A stretch of DNA of 64,000 nucleotides. Origin: Bemisia tabaci. Taxonomy: Eukaryota > Arthropoda > Insecta > Hemiptera > Aleyrodidae. Under the pieces are notes generated by a model, which did no database searches, was not told the origin of the DNA, and saw only the letters and a program-made list of their open reading frames with translations. Location of the stretch: the NCBI RefSeq assembly GCF_918797505.1, contig NC_092801.1, positions 9,424,001 to 9,488,000 of the forward strand, written 5' to 3'. Position 1 is the stretch's first letter, and every line of letters begins with the position of its first letter. Below, in pieces: positions 1-12,336 of the stretch. The translations under genes were made by a program, and so were the position numbers.

Positions 1-919
1 TCATCCCTCATATGCGAAAGAATTCTCTGTAAAAATATGCATCATATATTGAATTTTAAACGATTTTTAGCTTCTGAATGAAAATTTATCTTGAAATTTT
101 TAGTATGTCATAAAATGCAGAATTTTTAAAATGTTAACGTTTAAATATATAAGAGGCATTTGAAGAGGAAGAGACAAGAAGAGTTCGTAGATTTGATGAG
201 TTATTTTTCCCAAAATATTGAAAGCTTAGGAGCTTTTCACTGTAAATTTACACAATTTTGTAAACCGTCAAAATTTGATTATCTGCCTGGGCATTTGGTA
301 AAATGCCTCATTTGACTAATTGCCTGCGACAGACACATTCTAAAACGTAGAATATTTTTTCCAAAGCTCTGAATATTTTCTTAATCCGATCTAATTTAAG
401 GGGATTTTCCCTCTGGAAAACATAAGAAAAAACTGGTAAACAAATACCAAAAAATAAGTCGATAATGAATCTTAAAAATACGAAACACCGGATCTCAGTT
501 TGGGGGTTGAGGTTGGAAGAGGCCTGATTTTCGTTATCGCACAAAATTTCGTGGGCATTTTCGTTCTGCCAATTTAGATTCTTCTGAGAACTCGTTTGTG
601 TACTCATGCGTGTGATAGGAGCTCGTATGAAATAAAACTTTTTGAAAGTATATTAAAGATCAAGTATTATTTTCTCCCCTACGCATTATACTGATATGTG
701 AATGTATAGGCTATTTTTTACTAGATCTGCGATGTGGTAACTAACAAGCCCTGAGGTATTTAATTTTCACAATAAACGTTAATTTCAAATAAAAAGTTTT
801 TAACAGCGGAAAACCTTGTTCTGTGAATCATTTTAAAGTGGGCGATATGGGCGACAACGTATTTGTCACAATGATCGAATTAAAAACCTTCCTGCGTAGC
901 TCACACTACTGCCACATTT

Positions 920-1066
920 GGGCCGCGGTAAGCAGATTAGACCCAAGCCACATTAGCTATTGCAAAATTTAATTTTAACATGAAAACGCATAAGCGGAAT
1001 CTTGTGCAAATTTTAAATTTGGGAACAGGTGATGTGGCTTGATTCCTTCCTACTAAACGCAGTCCA
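920..1066. repeat. foldback family R, short diverged copy
   Basis: The ends read as imperfect inverted repeats (GGCCGCGGTAAGCAGATTAGACCCAAGCC and its complement near 1066). They match the ends of the fuller family R copies at 10446, 17106, 19227 and 30628. The centre is shortened. It is non-coding and probably a non-autonomous DNA transposon remnant. Confidence 0.55.
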
Positions 1067-1346
1067 TTTAAGAATAACAAATGCGCTTTTATTACAAAAA
1101 GGTCTTTTTTCTCTGATGTACATTAGGCTAATTTTAGCCTTAAAATTAACCATGTTATCCGCTGTTTGATTTGTTATCATTGCATATCTCGTCACGGGCT
1201 GCATAGCATCAAACATATCCCTGCTAAAAATGAACATGTTGGTAACGAAGTTGGTCTGGCCCAACATAGTAGCAACATGGTGAATGGAACCTGATATCAA
1301 CATGTTATCATCATGATATCAACATGTTCCCAATATGATATCAACA

Positions 1347-1742
1347 GATGGGGGAGAGTGTTCAGCTCAGGCAGTTTGCATTGGAATGTTAAGATGAGGT
1401 CACGTCGGGAGATCTATAATTTTGGGTGTTTTTATACCTCATCAGTAGATCACACTATTTAGTGAGATCAAAAGCGAAAAATTTCAAAAATTTTCAATCA
1501 GAATAACAAATGTTGAGCTCTAATGAGTACCAATACGTAACTTACCGTCTTGCAGTACAAAACTTGAACTTCGAACTTGTGATTTGATGTCGTCTTGGAT
1601 TTTGCAAGACTTTCAGTTGGGTTCACTGACAAGTGTGATCTACTGATGAGGTATAAAAACGAAACAAAATTATAGATCTCTCGACGTGACCTCATCTTAA
1701 CATTCCAATGCAAACTGCCTGTGCTGAACACTTTCCCCCATC
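1347..1742. repeat. foldback element, about 113-bp arms
   Basis: The left arm 1347-1457 and right arm 1628-1742 are near-complementary, sharing the GATGGGGGAGAGTGTTCAGC start and the TACCTCATCAGTAGATCACACT inner part. The loop is about 170 bp. No coding capacity is seen. It is probably a MITE. Confidence 0.7.
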
Positions 1743-2088
1743 AGTTTTGTGCTGATCCTCATTGGCTCAAAATTTTTAGCTCTGATTGAAAATGTTCGAG
1801 CTTTTTGGCTTCCCCCCCCCCCTCCCAAATAGTGTGGGCCTATCTTTACCACCTTGTTACACAGTTTGGGCCACGTTATTAGGTTTTTTCTTCTTTTTTT
1901 CTTGATTTTACTTAAAGGAGATGGTCGACAAAATCACAATTTAAGGGCGGAACTAATGAACCGCTGTTTCACAGGATTCAATCAAGTTTAGGAACTAATG
2001 ACATATGATTTTTAGAAGTAAATTTTATGCTTTTTTCAATGAGCATAATTTTTTTCTTCTCAGATAATCGTGGCTGGAGATATGAAGT

Positions 2089-3416
2089 AAAGAGCCGTAT
2101 GCAAAAACGACATTTTTCGCCCCCCCACTAAAACTTATTCAAACTTCGTCTATCAGTTACTAATACTGGAGCGCTTCTTTCCCCAAATTTTCAGACCCCC
2201 AAAAAATTTTGGGGGGCGCTAGGGGGGGTGGAAGTCAAAACCTGTGACCCTCGATATCTTTCGAACGAAACAAGATATTGAGGCCCGGTTTGGACGAAAA
2301 ATCGTCAAAAATTGTATACTTTAAGATTCTAAAGGTCAAAATTCCAAAATTAAATTTTTAACTTAACTTATGTGCTTTTTTTAAGTTTTTGAGGAAAAAC
2401 AATTTTTTTTAAACAGATTAAACTGAAATTTCACATTTTTTGATTTAAACCAAAACCAGTTTTTTAAATTGTTCGTCTTTTTCCGCATCCAACGAGTGGT
2501 CGTAAAAGCTGGAGAACCGAACGGTTCCGGAGTTATGATCGATTGAAGTTTCCGCTCAACGCGCCGACCGATTTTCGCGCGCAAAAAAGTCGGATTTGAC
2601 TATTATTAAATCAGATTTAATGTTCAAACTGAGCAAAATGTATTATTAGGGACCCTTGAGGGTTGCTGAGTCCAGGAATTACAGATACTTCCAAAAAATT
2701 CACGTTTTTAAAATTACAGCTCCGGACAGGACCACAGAGCGGCCGGTCGGCGCTCAGTGGGCCTCTAAAATAGCGCTACGGAGCTGTAATTTTAAAAACG
2801 TGAATTTTTTGGAAGTATCTGTACTTTCTGCACTCAGCGACCCTCAAGAGTCCCTAATAATGCATTTTGCTCAGTTTGAACATTAAATCTAATTTAATAA
2901 CAGTCAAATCCGACTTTTTTGCGCGCGAAAGTCGGTCGGCGCGCGTTGAGCGGAAACTTCAATCGATCATAACTCCGGAACCGTTCGGTTCCCCAGCTTA
3001 TACGACCACTCGTTGGATGCGGAAAAAGACGAACAATTTAAAAAACTGGTTTTGGTTTAAATCAAAAAATGTGAAATTTCAGTTTAATCTGTTTAAAAAA
3101 AATTGTTTTTCCTCAAAAACTGAAAAAAAGCACATAAGTTAAGTTAAAAATTTAATTTTGGGATTTTGACCTTTAGAATCTTAAAGTATGCAATTTTAGA
3201 CGATTTTTCGTCCAAACCGGGCCTCAATATCTTGTTTCGTTCGAAAGATATCGAGGGTCACAGGTTTTGACTTCCACCCCCCCTAGCGCCCCCCAAAATT
3301 TTTTGGGGGTCTGAAAATTTGGGGAAAGAAGCGCTCCAGTATTAGTAACTGATAGACGAAGTTTGAATAAGTTTTAGTGGGGGGGCGAAAAATGTCGTTT
3401 TTGCATACGGCTCTTT
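2089..3416. mobile_element. 1.3-kb near-perfect foldback element
   Basis: The two arms, about 2089-2723 and 2779-3416, are reverse complements over some 635 bp with few mismatches and are separated by only about 55 bp. The ends read AAAGAGCCGTATGC and GCATACGGCTCTTT. The ORFs inside are mirror images of each other and are not genes. No transposase is present, so this is a non-autonomous foldback transposon or a recent inverted duplication. A fringe to about 3490 may belong to the same repeat. Confidence 0.85.
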
Positions 3417-4027
3417 CCCCTAAAATCAGCAAAAATGCGCCTTTTGAAAGGTAGTTTTTGAAGAAAACGTTAATTTTACGACCCAAAAATTAAGCTAGAA
3501 AAAACGAGGGAGGGTGATTTCGGTAGGATTTTATGCTCTTTTTGCTGGGGTTTTTTTTCGTGGAATGAACCGCTGAGGAGATATTTGCAAAAATCTAATC
3601 GTGGGTTTTCCCAATTTTGAAAAATTCAAAATGCCGACGTCCTGAGCACCAGACAATTTTCCTTAAGTTAATATGGGCATTTTCGGACTTCTGTAGCATA
3701 CCTAGGAATCGAAAAAAATTGGTTTGGTTCAAAGGACAAATCAAAACTGGAAATTTGTTGTGCTGTGTTATCTTTCTTTTTGGGGGAAGAAGAGGGGGAA
3801 GGACGATAGACGCAATGAATTGTGTACGTTGTTTACGCTGTATGATTTAATCTGTGTAGAAAAGTGCGAAATAAGTACTTACATCCATCCAGCTAATAAT
3901 AATTACTTAGGCCATAGACAATAATTTTAGTGGTCACTAATCTAAATTCAAGTAATGATAATAAAACTATACAACAAAGATAGATAAATCAAATGTGTTG
4001 AATAGTTAATAATTAATTTGTTTTTAT

Positions 4028-4190
4028 TCATGTGCGTAACCATTCAATTTGCAGTGGATGTAATGAAAGTATCTGTGGGGTATTTTCTGTGACGAAATTA
4101 AAATACACTTTGCATAAGGGGATGTAGGGAATGGTTACCTACTAATCGGTTACTGGTTACTGGTTTATTCTTAATCTAACAGTCTTGGGT
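4028..4190. repeat. 163-bp direct repeat, left copy
   Basis: It matches 4784-4946 almost base for base, starting TCATGTGCGTAACC and ending AGTCTTGGGT. Inside is a short inverted pair, GTAACCATTC and GAATGGTTAC. It brackets the endonuclease fragment at 4191-4783, so it could be a short terminal repeat or one half of a duplication. Confidence 0.8.
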
Positions 4191-4883
4191 GCCATTTTAG
4201 TATTGTCTTCAGCCATCGGACGATGCTTACGCTCCGGCCGAGGAAATGGCTTTGTATGGATGGAATTTTCTGACCTTGTTATAGTTGGTTGCTATTTATC
4301 CCCCAACGCGGGGATTTCGGCGATGGCAGAGTCTCTAGACTGCCTTACGGTAGATTTCGGCCCCTTAAACAAAAGAGTTTTATTCATGGGAGATTTTAAT
4401 GGAAGATCGGAAGAGTGGGGGGACCGCCTAGCCAATCAGCGTGGCACAACGCTTTCTGATTGGATCGCTTCGAACAACTATGTGATACATAATGTGAATT
4501 CGGGACCCACTTTTCGTAATACGAGGGGCGGCGAATCGGTTGTAGATCTGGCAATTACAAATCAAAAATTGGCACCGTCCGTGCTAGAATGTACAGTGTT
4601 ACAGGATGATTATCTAAGTGATCATCAACCGATACGGCTGTCCGTGCGCACTAGGGGTCGTTCTTACGTCCCGCCGCAAAAAATACTGCCCCGCTGGCGC
4701 GTCAGAGACGGGGACCTTGAGGAATGGTCCAAGTTTTTCCAGGGGCAGACCACTCCTGGTGTCATTGACCCTGCGGAGTGTACTCATGTGCGTAACCATT
4801 CAATTTGCAGTGGATGTAATGAAAGTATCTGTGGGGTATTTTCTGTGACGAAATTAAAATACACTTTGCATAAGGGGATGTAG
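4185..4883 (+). pseudogene. non-LTR retrotransposon endonuclease fragment
   Basis: The 232-codon frame encodes an exonuclease-endonuclease-phosphatase (APE-type) domain like that at the start of ORF2 in R1/Jockey-type non-LTR retrotransposons, which nick target DNA. The evidence is a Y-x-SP stretch near residue 37, the GDFN motif near residue 68 and the SDHQPI motif near residue 146. No reverse transcriptase follows. The frame runs into the right 163-bp direct repeat at 4784, so its last 30 or so residues are repeat-encoded and not part of the domain. It is a truncated, inactive copy. Confidence 0.75.
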
Positions 4884-4946
4884 GGAATGGTTACTTACTA
4901 ATCGGTTACTGGTTACTGGTTTTTTCTTAATCTAACAGTCTTGGGT
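4784..4946. repeat. 163-bp direct repeat, right copy
   Basis: It is the partner of 4028-4190, with the same length and only a few differences. No obvious target-site duplication surrounds the pair. Confidence 0.8.
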
Positions 4947-6982
4947 ACCTAATGACCTATAGATGCTTTGGAGCCAATTAACTGTCATGCAATACATTTC
5001 TAAGAACTTATTAAATACATTTCCTTTAACTTATTTTTCTGGGTGAAATCGTATTTGTAGTGAAAGAGTCACTTTTATCATCCATGTTACTCTTTCAGGT
5101 ACTGAGTACATCACTTCCCTCCAAGAAATAATGGAGAACCAAGTTTGCAGAAAGTATCCAAAAGAGTGTCATGGACACAATCGTAAAAGAAGCTACAGAG
5201 AAATTTTTATCCTGGCTAGGAAAAAATATGTAAGTATACTAAGCACTAGATACATGGAAAACATATCTGAATTAGAAAAATACCTATGTGGGCATGTCAG
5301 GTTGCAAAAATGTCTGTGTACCTATACCTACGTTTCTTTATGCAAGGTTAACAATAATTATCAAAATAATTTGCATCGCTCTAATTCGATTGTGAATGCA
5401 AAAAGAGAATTTACAATACATTTTTTTTTTCGATATTTCATAATCCGTTGTGTCTCTAGATCACTTATTTCGGTATGTTTTATGTTTAAAAGTAATATTT
5501 ATTTGTTAGAGAAAGTATGGCATATTTGCAGAGAGTTAGAAATATAAATCTAGGATTTTCCCTGGCAATATTGTGTTTTCTCCAGCAACTGTGAGGGACA
5601 AAATGCATCTCTCCGCGAAGCAAATTTTACAGCCGTTATTTAGACATATGGTATGTATTGCTCGAATAATTTTCAAAGGCCCTGATAACGGATAACTTGA
5701 TAAGGCCATCTGCACGATCACATAATTTCGTTTAGCATTAATACGTCCAATTGGATGTATTTTTATTTATGCTAAAAGGAACTATGTATGCTCGTACAGG
5801 AAAGATGGGGTGTGCTCGTGGTGGGCGCTGGATAAGAAACAATGTAAGTATTAGTGTAGATATAGTTCCTTTTCAGAAAATGAAAAAAGAGATTTTACAT
5901 TAAATCAAAAGGGGCTGTTAGCGCTAACTCATGAGCCGTGGGCATGTGACAAGAGTGTGGACAGGGCTCTTGAGCCATGAGTTGAAGGCCCGCGTTCTTC
6001 AATATATTCCTCGCCGCTGACGTCACTGGCGCTTTATGATTCCCATTCATTCTTATGGCCATCCATTAACGAGCACACCCATCTTTCCACTTGCACATAA
6101 TTCCTTTTAGCATAAATACGTCAAATTCATTTTTAGCGCCATAAAGCACGAGAGGCTTGGCATTTTTGCATTATCATGCCACTTTGTCGAAGTGTAGATA
6201 TATATGCGGCCAATGCTGAATATTTAGAACACTGCACGGATATACGTGGCGCGGAAATTACCATTGAGTTGAATGCCTGTCATGTTCTATGCACAAACAC
6301 TTAGTCCCTTTTCATCGATGAGAGGAGAACAGATTTCACACCGAGTAATACACGACAAATAACCTAAAATTAATATTCTCGTCATATTAAGCAATTTTAC
6401 TTCAACACTGCACCAAAGAGACATGGAGCACAGGTTACTTAGTGATTCGAATAATCTAGGTACAAACCTGGAGTCAGGGTTCTCTATCTCTAAACTCATC
6501 GTGATTGAGCTTATATACAGAGTTAAAACAGATTGTAGGTTGATAATCGTTGATATCTCTAAAGATAGGGAATTCTCATTACATAATCGATACTAGCTCA
6601 AACACAAGGAAGGGCCAAAGGAAATATTAAACTTGCATAAGAAACAAGTGCACGACTTTTGAAAAAAAAAAAAAGAAACGTAAGTTTCCGGTCTAGACTA
6701 ACAATAAGTATCGTTTCTCGTGAGAACATGCTGATTTTTACGGGGAGGGGAGGGGCTTTATTTTAGTTCGATTCATGCAACTAAATATTTTAGTAGTTTC
6801 CAGCCATTTTAAACAAAAAAGATACCTGGGTGCAAAACATCTCTGACACAGCGATTCCTGATTTTGCAATTTTATGGGATTTGCCTTGTAACATGCTGAA
6901 AATTCACTGAAATTTTTAAACAAATCCGCTCCGCCGTTTTCATGCAATAAATTAAATTGCCCAGTTGCCAGTAACGCGGTCC
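4947..6982. other. gene-free stretch with a foldback
   Basis: No gene is recognised; the 138-codon frame at 5131 has no recognisable domain and low-complexity AT-rich content. At about 5750-6125 lies a foldback of family J. Its ends are related to GGACGTATTTCTGCCAAACGG, here as GGATGTATTTTTATTTATGC and its complement, and it contains the family's typical GGTGTGCTCGT and ATGAGCC phrases. Confidence 0.5.
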
Positions 6983-7491
6983 AATGGAGATGTTGCATGT
7001 GTGAGGAATTTGCGATTTGACTATTGATTCTTAGGTAAAAGTTTGCGAGAAACACGATGGTGCCGCTGGTTTTCTCTGAAATCAACTTCCAAGCTCAAAA
7101 AAAGCTCTCAAGTTGAGGCAAAAATGGAGGGGATCTCCCACGCTATCCTGAGAGTCCACCAATACATCAAGACAAACTCTCCATGCAAAGATAGAGAGCA
7201 AATACATTGACACGGCTGCCACCTTATTTGGGGACTCCAAAACTAAAAACACGGCTACCCTGTTAATGTATTCGCACCCTATCTTTGCATGGAGAGTTTG
7301 TTTTGATGTAGAGGTGGACTCTCAGGATAGCGTCGGATATCCCCTCTATGTTGGCCTCACTTTGAGAGCTTTTTTTTGAGCTTGGGAGTTGATTTCAGAG
7401 AAAACCAGTGGCACCATCGTGTTTCTCGCGAACTTTTACGTAAGAATCAATCGTCAAATCGCAAATCCCTCACACATGCAACATCTCCATT
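6983..7491. mobile_element. MITE family A, full-length copy (509 bp)
   Basis: The terminal inverted repeats begin AATGGAGATGTTGCATGTGTG and extend through most of the element, so it is nearly one long hairpin. Related copies are at 12924, 16527 (half), 33500, 51140 (interrupted) and 57000 (degenerate). It has no coding capacity and was presumably moved by a transposase encoded elsewhere. Confidence 0.85.
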
Positions 7492-9289
7492 CTACAATAA
7501 CTGCGGCACACCATTGAGATTCCAAATTTACAAAATGAAACATAATGTTGATCAAGTTTTCTCGTAATAGGACAGTATGTAAGGGAGAACGGTGAAAAGT
7601 CCTGATTGGAGTTACGGCGTTTTTCCTGTGAAAAAATCAAAGAACCCCGTCAAAAATGCGTCATGAGGGCAGAAGTTTGGTGACTAGGCGGACGTTCAGT
7701 ACTTTCTGAAAAGTGGTGTCGCATCACATCGGTGAAATTTAAGCCTACTATCAAAGCTGTCCGAGGCGGGGGTGGTAGGCGAACCCTCTGAAGTGGGGGG
7801 GGGGGGGGTGATTGATAAACTCGCCGCCTCGGGTTTCGGGCCCGATTTAAGCCGGCAAAAAAACTTTTCTTCTCCATCGAAAGGGCGGTCTCTGATCCGG
7901 GTTAACGGGCTGATTATCGGAACCGTTTCATTGCCTCTTTTTCACCACTCTGTGGGGCCATATCCGAATTTCCATGTTGGATAAATAACAGAGAGTAACT
8001 GCTTACTAGAAGAAAGCACTAGCTTCTTCATTTTTTTAGTACGTATAAACTGCGGGCCAGTTATTGTTTATCGACAAAACTATAGACAAAGAAGACAGAG
8101 GGGACATGGAGAGATCCTATTGGTGGAGGCGAGTGGCTACAATGCTGCCGTGCTAAGCACCGCAGGCCGCCCGCCGTATGAGCCTTCAGGTGTTGCCAAA
8201 TTTCCTCCGGCAAATCACTAATTTTCGGGAAAAGTTTTGAATATTTATCTGTCAATTTATCAGATAATTTTGTTTGTGATTTGATCAAATTTCAAGGGAA
8301 AAATTTCAGAATTTTTCTAAAAAGTGAAAATTTTATTGAGGGAAATTTGGCAGCTCTCGAATGTTTATACGGCGTTCTTCCTTGGCACGGCAGAAAGGAG
8401 GTAGGTATAGCCTGACGAACGGCAACTCATGAAAAATCCCATACTGTCAGTCTATCAATTTATACCAATAGGGTCGCTTTATACTCCTCACGTCTTCTTT
8501 GTCTATCACTTTGTCTATCAATATCAATAATCAATCCGCTGGTGAATTAATTGAGACGCATATATTTCATAAAATATAGGGACAAGCATAGCGTACGGAT
8601 TATTCAAGATCAACATAAAATGAGACTAAGACCGCAAAAGTAGAAATATAAAATAAAACATCCGGGACGGTTCGTAGTGTTACGACTGAATTTTCAACCG
8701 GAAAAAAAGGAAAATCATAAAAAGACAGAAACCAGCCCTCACCGCTACTACAGTGAAACTTACAATAACGATGTTTCACAAAGCTGCATGGTTTTTTTTT
8801 AAATTTCCTTTTTTCTGGTTGAAATACTTTTTTTTTACTTAAAAAAGCGCTGTTTTGCTATCGTCAAGTTTAAGTAAGTAAGTTAAAAAAAAAAAATAAA
8901 AAAAAAAAAAAAAAAAGTTCACTTAACTAAAAAAAAACTTACTCAAATTTAAGTCCACACGCATTTGAATGAGAAAACCAAATTTTGTCGATAAAGAACG
9001 ACATTTTAGGTCAAAAAAATATCCCAAGAAAGTTTTTTTCAGTCTAGTCTCTCTTTTGTTCTCTTCCCAATCAGTTAACACATGAGCCTTTTTTCAATGT
9101 GCTCGTCGTTCACATTCACAACCATTCACATTGATACTCCAATGACTCGAGCCGAATTTTTAGTAGCAGAGTCCACTGTGCTCCGTGCACCCCCCCCCCC
9201 CCCCCTCCACCCGGTTAAACCCGGGTGATTTGAAGCAAAGCGTTACTTATGACTGGTGGGCATCGATTTCAGATTTCCCGCCGTCAGCG
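7492..9289. other. gene-free stretch with nested foldbacks
   Basis: An outer inverted repeat (about 8080-8517, ends around TAGACAAAGAAGAC) contains a family H foldback at 8145-8393 (ends CTGCCGTGCTAAG, inner motif CGCCGTATGA). A-rich low complexity occupies about 8880-8925, and a poly-C run lies at about 9189-9206. No gene is seen. Confidence 0.6.
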
Positions 9290-9291
9290 TC

Positions 9292-10384
9292 GCACAGTGG
9301 GTCAACAGGAGAGGTCGGAAAAAAATTGGAAAATTGAAACGCTTATAACTCCGTTTATGCGACAAATCGAGGTTATGAAACTGATTCCAACGGTTTCCTT
9401 GTAAAATTTACTACCATTAGCACCCCTCGAAGTTTGAGATGTGGCGAAATAAACGTCTGAATTTGCAATTTTAGTGAAACATGTCATTTCCATTCCCTCT
9501 AATTGACTCGATCTACTGTGCGTCGACGCCTACGAGGCGCGACGCGATGACCTTCCGACGAGCGTTTAACATGACGAAATCCCGCAAAAGCCCATCAGCC
9601 GCCCAGTGGATCGAGTCGATTAGAGAGTTCGGACATGAAATTTTTGACTGAAATGGACCACTAGACAAGATATGAATTTCAGCATTCGGATACATGTGTC
9701 TTTACAATATTTTCACGTAAAACACGATGCGCAAGACGAAAATTACCGAAATCAACTCCCTCCGAAGATATTTAATGATTCTTGGTGCATGAATTGAAAC
9801 CACCCGCTCATTAAAACTCAATGCTCTACGTGATTCACATCGCGTGCTAAACGTTATTATGAACGTCTCTGCGATAAAAAATCTGGCAACCTCGATCTTG
9901 ACGCTTCGGCTCAGCTATAGCAAATTACTTATAGTTTGAACAACACATGGTGGGATTTGAACATTGCTCTATTGAGAAGCTTGCAGAAACCGTTGTAGTG
10001 CGCGATTTGGCTCACGTAGAGCTTTGAGTTTCTTGTGAGCGGCCAGTTCAAATTCCTCGTGACCAATGTGAGATAAAAATGTTAATATCTACGTTAGGAG
10101 TTGGTTTCAGTAATTTTCGTTGCGCGAATCGTGTTCTACGTGAAATTCTGGTGAAGAAACATGTATCAGAATGTTTAAATTCGTACCTTGTCTAGTGGTC
10201 CATTGCAAATTTTGATGTTTATCTCGACTTGTGTTAAATTTTGAGTGGTGCTTTTAGAAGAAAATTTAACGAGGCAACCAATGGAACCACTTTCAGGACC
10301 TCAAAATTGTGTATAAACTGAGTTATAACCTCTTAAAAATTCCAAACTTTGTCCGACCTCCCCTATGGACTCGATCCACTGTGT
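9292..10384. mobile_element. family B foldbacks with a nested family C foldback
   Basis: 9292-9522 is one family B copy, with ends around GCACAGTGGATCGAGTCAA and the inner motif CGGAGTTATAAGCG. A second B copy spans about 9606-10384. It is interrupted at 9654-10202 by a family C foldback with ends TGGACCACTAGACAAGG. Sequence on either side of C reads as continuous B. Further B copies are at 47337 and 63238. No coding content is seen. Confidence 0.7.
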
Positions 10385-10445
10385 CGCATAACGACGCTCC
10401 TCTAATATTTATTCCCCGTGAGACCGCGAGGCGAAGCGTTTTATT

Positions 10446-10700
10446 TGGACCGCGTTTAGTAGAAAGGAGCCAAGCCGCATCAGCTTTTGCCAAATTTTAC
10501 GTGGCAATTCAATTTTCAACGGGAGAACGTTTGCGCAGATTTCTTTGAAAATTTTAGGGAATTTGCTTCGCACTATGCAGAAAATTCACAGAAATTTACA
10601 CATAAATCCACACAACCGCTTTTGTGTTAAAAATGTAATTGCCTGGTTAAACTTGGCAATAGCTGATGAGGCTAGGTTCCTTTCTGCTTAGCACGGTCCA
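10446..10700. mobile_element. foldback family R, full copy
   Basis: The ends read TGGACCGCGTTTAGTAGAAAGGA and its complement, with the recurring inner phrase AGCTATTGC / GCAATAGCT near both ends. The same structure occurs at 17106, 19227 and 30628. Confidence 0.75.
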
Positions 10701-10984
10701 TTTGCCGATTTGAGTAAAATTGAACTCCACCGAACGGTCGTTATGACTCCCGGATGAGACGAGCCCCTTCAAATACAAGATATGCAACCAGCCGAGCACA
10801 CTTTGGAGGGAAAATCGCGCTATTTTAGCCGATGTCACACGATCAAACTGTGCAATCAGTTCATAGACGTCAAGTGCTGAGATTGGTCCAAGTCGTCGAA
10901 CAAGCCAATCACAACAACTGACCTTGAGGATGCGACGGCTTCATTTGATGGTATAACACCAGCTAATCACGTGAAGCATACACG

Positions 10985-12010
10985 GTGCGCAGAAGATCGA
11001 GTCAATAAGAGAGGTCGGACAAAATTCGGAAACTTTAAACGCTTATAACTCCGCTCATACAAAACCACGATGTTCTAAAAGTGGCTCCATTGCTTCCCTT
11101 GTGAGATTTTCTTTTGTAAGCACCCCTTGAAATTAAAAATGTGACGAAATAATCATCAAAGTTTGCACGGCCGGGCTACACGAAGCGATAAAAAATTATA
11201 CAGCCGGGCTATAGTTCCTATCGCCGGGCTTCACGCTTTATCGCCTGGCTGTTGCATTTTTGCCATCGGCAGTAAAAGGCTATAAGAAATTGTGTGGAAA
11301 TTATTGTGCTTTGTAAATCCTTAAGTTTGTACGGAATCACCCTAATATTTACAAAACGCACATTATATTTTCCTTTACTGCATATTTTTTTTCATCAATT
11401 AAAATGAGAATAATCCGTACAGAGTGTGCAAACATTTCAAAGTCATGAGTTGAAAAACGCTGACTCCACGAGATTAAATATTAGAGCCTAACACAAAGCG
11501 GAGCGGCGCGGCGGCGCACTGGCGCCTACAAACCTAACAGGGATACTTCACGCATTGCGCAATGCGTGAAGTATCCCTGTTAGGTTTGTAGGCGCCAATG
11601 CGCGTTCAGCGCTGACTGCCCGCCCACCGCGCCGCGCCGCAGCGTACCGCGGCGCTTGAAGCAACTATTTCACACCAGAGGTATTGCACAGTATCATAAG
11701 AAATTGAGGGCGCTCCAACATATTAAGAATGACAGGCATCCTTCAAAAGTACGGAGCTTTCCTCGCAAAATAAATCAAGATACTACGGCACAAAAAGAGA
11801 GCGGTAGTCCAAAAACTAACTAAGTCCTGGTATCCGTATTTAGTAACGTTTAGTATTAACGTTATCGTCTGGCTGTTGCTTAATCGCCATCGGCTATAAA
11901 GGCTAAAAGAAATTGTACAGCAGGCTACAGAAGCTATTGGAAATCTTACAGCCGGCTGTAGGTCTATAATATTTTGGAACACACATTCTACTACCAATTT
12001 TTACCAGGGA
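10985..12010. mobile_element. truncated family B copy followed by family D element
   Basis: About 10985-11160 is the left part of a family B copy. From about 11165 a family D element follows, ending at TTACCAGGGA near 12010. D contains repeated GCCGGGCTACACGAAGC and GGCTATAAG phrases and a GC-rich core with a perfect palindrome. The more complete D copy is at 35572-36497. No protein is encoded. Confidence 0.65.
11521..11596. repeat. perfect 76-bp palindrome in family D
   Basis: 38 bases starting GGCGCCTACAAACC are followed at once by their exact reverse complement, with no spacer. The sequence continues on both sides with one mismatch in seven bases. Sister palindromes lie at 36013-36088 and 42166-42239. 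Confidence 0.9.
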
Positions 12011-12075
12011 ACTTAGGATAATTAATGGTAGGATAGTTCAGACTGATTCTAGAACTTGCAATTATCTGGAAAATA

Positions 12076-12336
12076 TCAGTGGTGTAAGTCGGCAATCACA
12101 TAACTCGGATTGCGAAGTCGCAGACTTCCCGTCATACTTTATTTTTGAACGGAAAACTTTTCATACTTAATGGCAGTTTTTCAAAACTGCCGTGATTTTC
12201 CTTCTCTGTGCGAAAAAAATTCTGTATAAACTTCGAGGAATGATGTCAATGTGTTCTGCCTTAAAAAAATAACATAGAGGCGGAGATTTTTAGACACCGC
12301 AAACGAGATACGTGATTGCGGACATACGCCGTCGAT
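12076..12336. mobile_element. foldback family E
   Basis: The ends carry the CGACGGCGTAAGTC theme with the nearby phrase GTCGCAGACTTCC. The inside carries ACACCGCAAACGAGATACGTG. Related copies are at 25215, 49377 and 51241. It is non-coding. Confidence 0.65.

Larger units (their letters stand above)
1..2088. other. gene-free repeat-rich stretch
   Basis: No ORF here resembles a known protein, and the short open frames look like chance. Two foldbacks are visible and listed separately (920-1066 and 1347-1742). Between them, about 1295-1345, a short phrase with GATATCAACATGTT repeats about three times. The rest is AT-rich sequence in which I see nothing. Confidence 0.6.

Noticed and set aside
2381..3142. 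Mirror-image ORFs on opposite strands
   Set aside because: They are the two arms of one foldback read on opposite strands, with no known domain.
4028..4946. LTR retrotransposon
   Set aside because: The direct repeats do not begin and end with TG/CA. There is no primer-binding site or polypurine tract that I can see, and the insert is an APE-type endonuclease piece from a non-LTR element.
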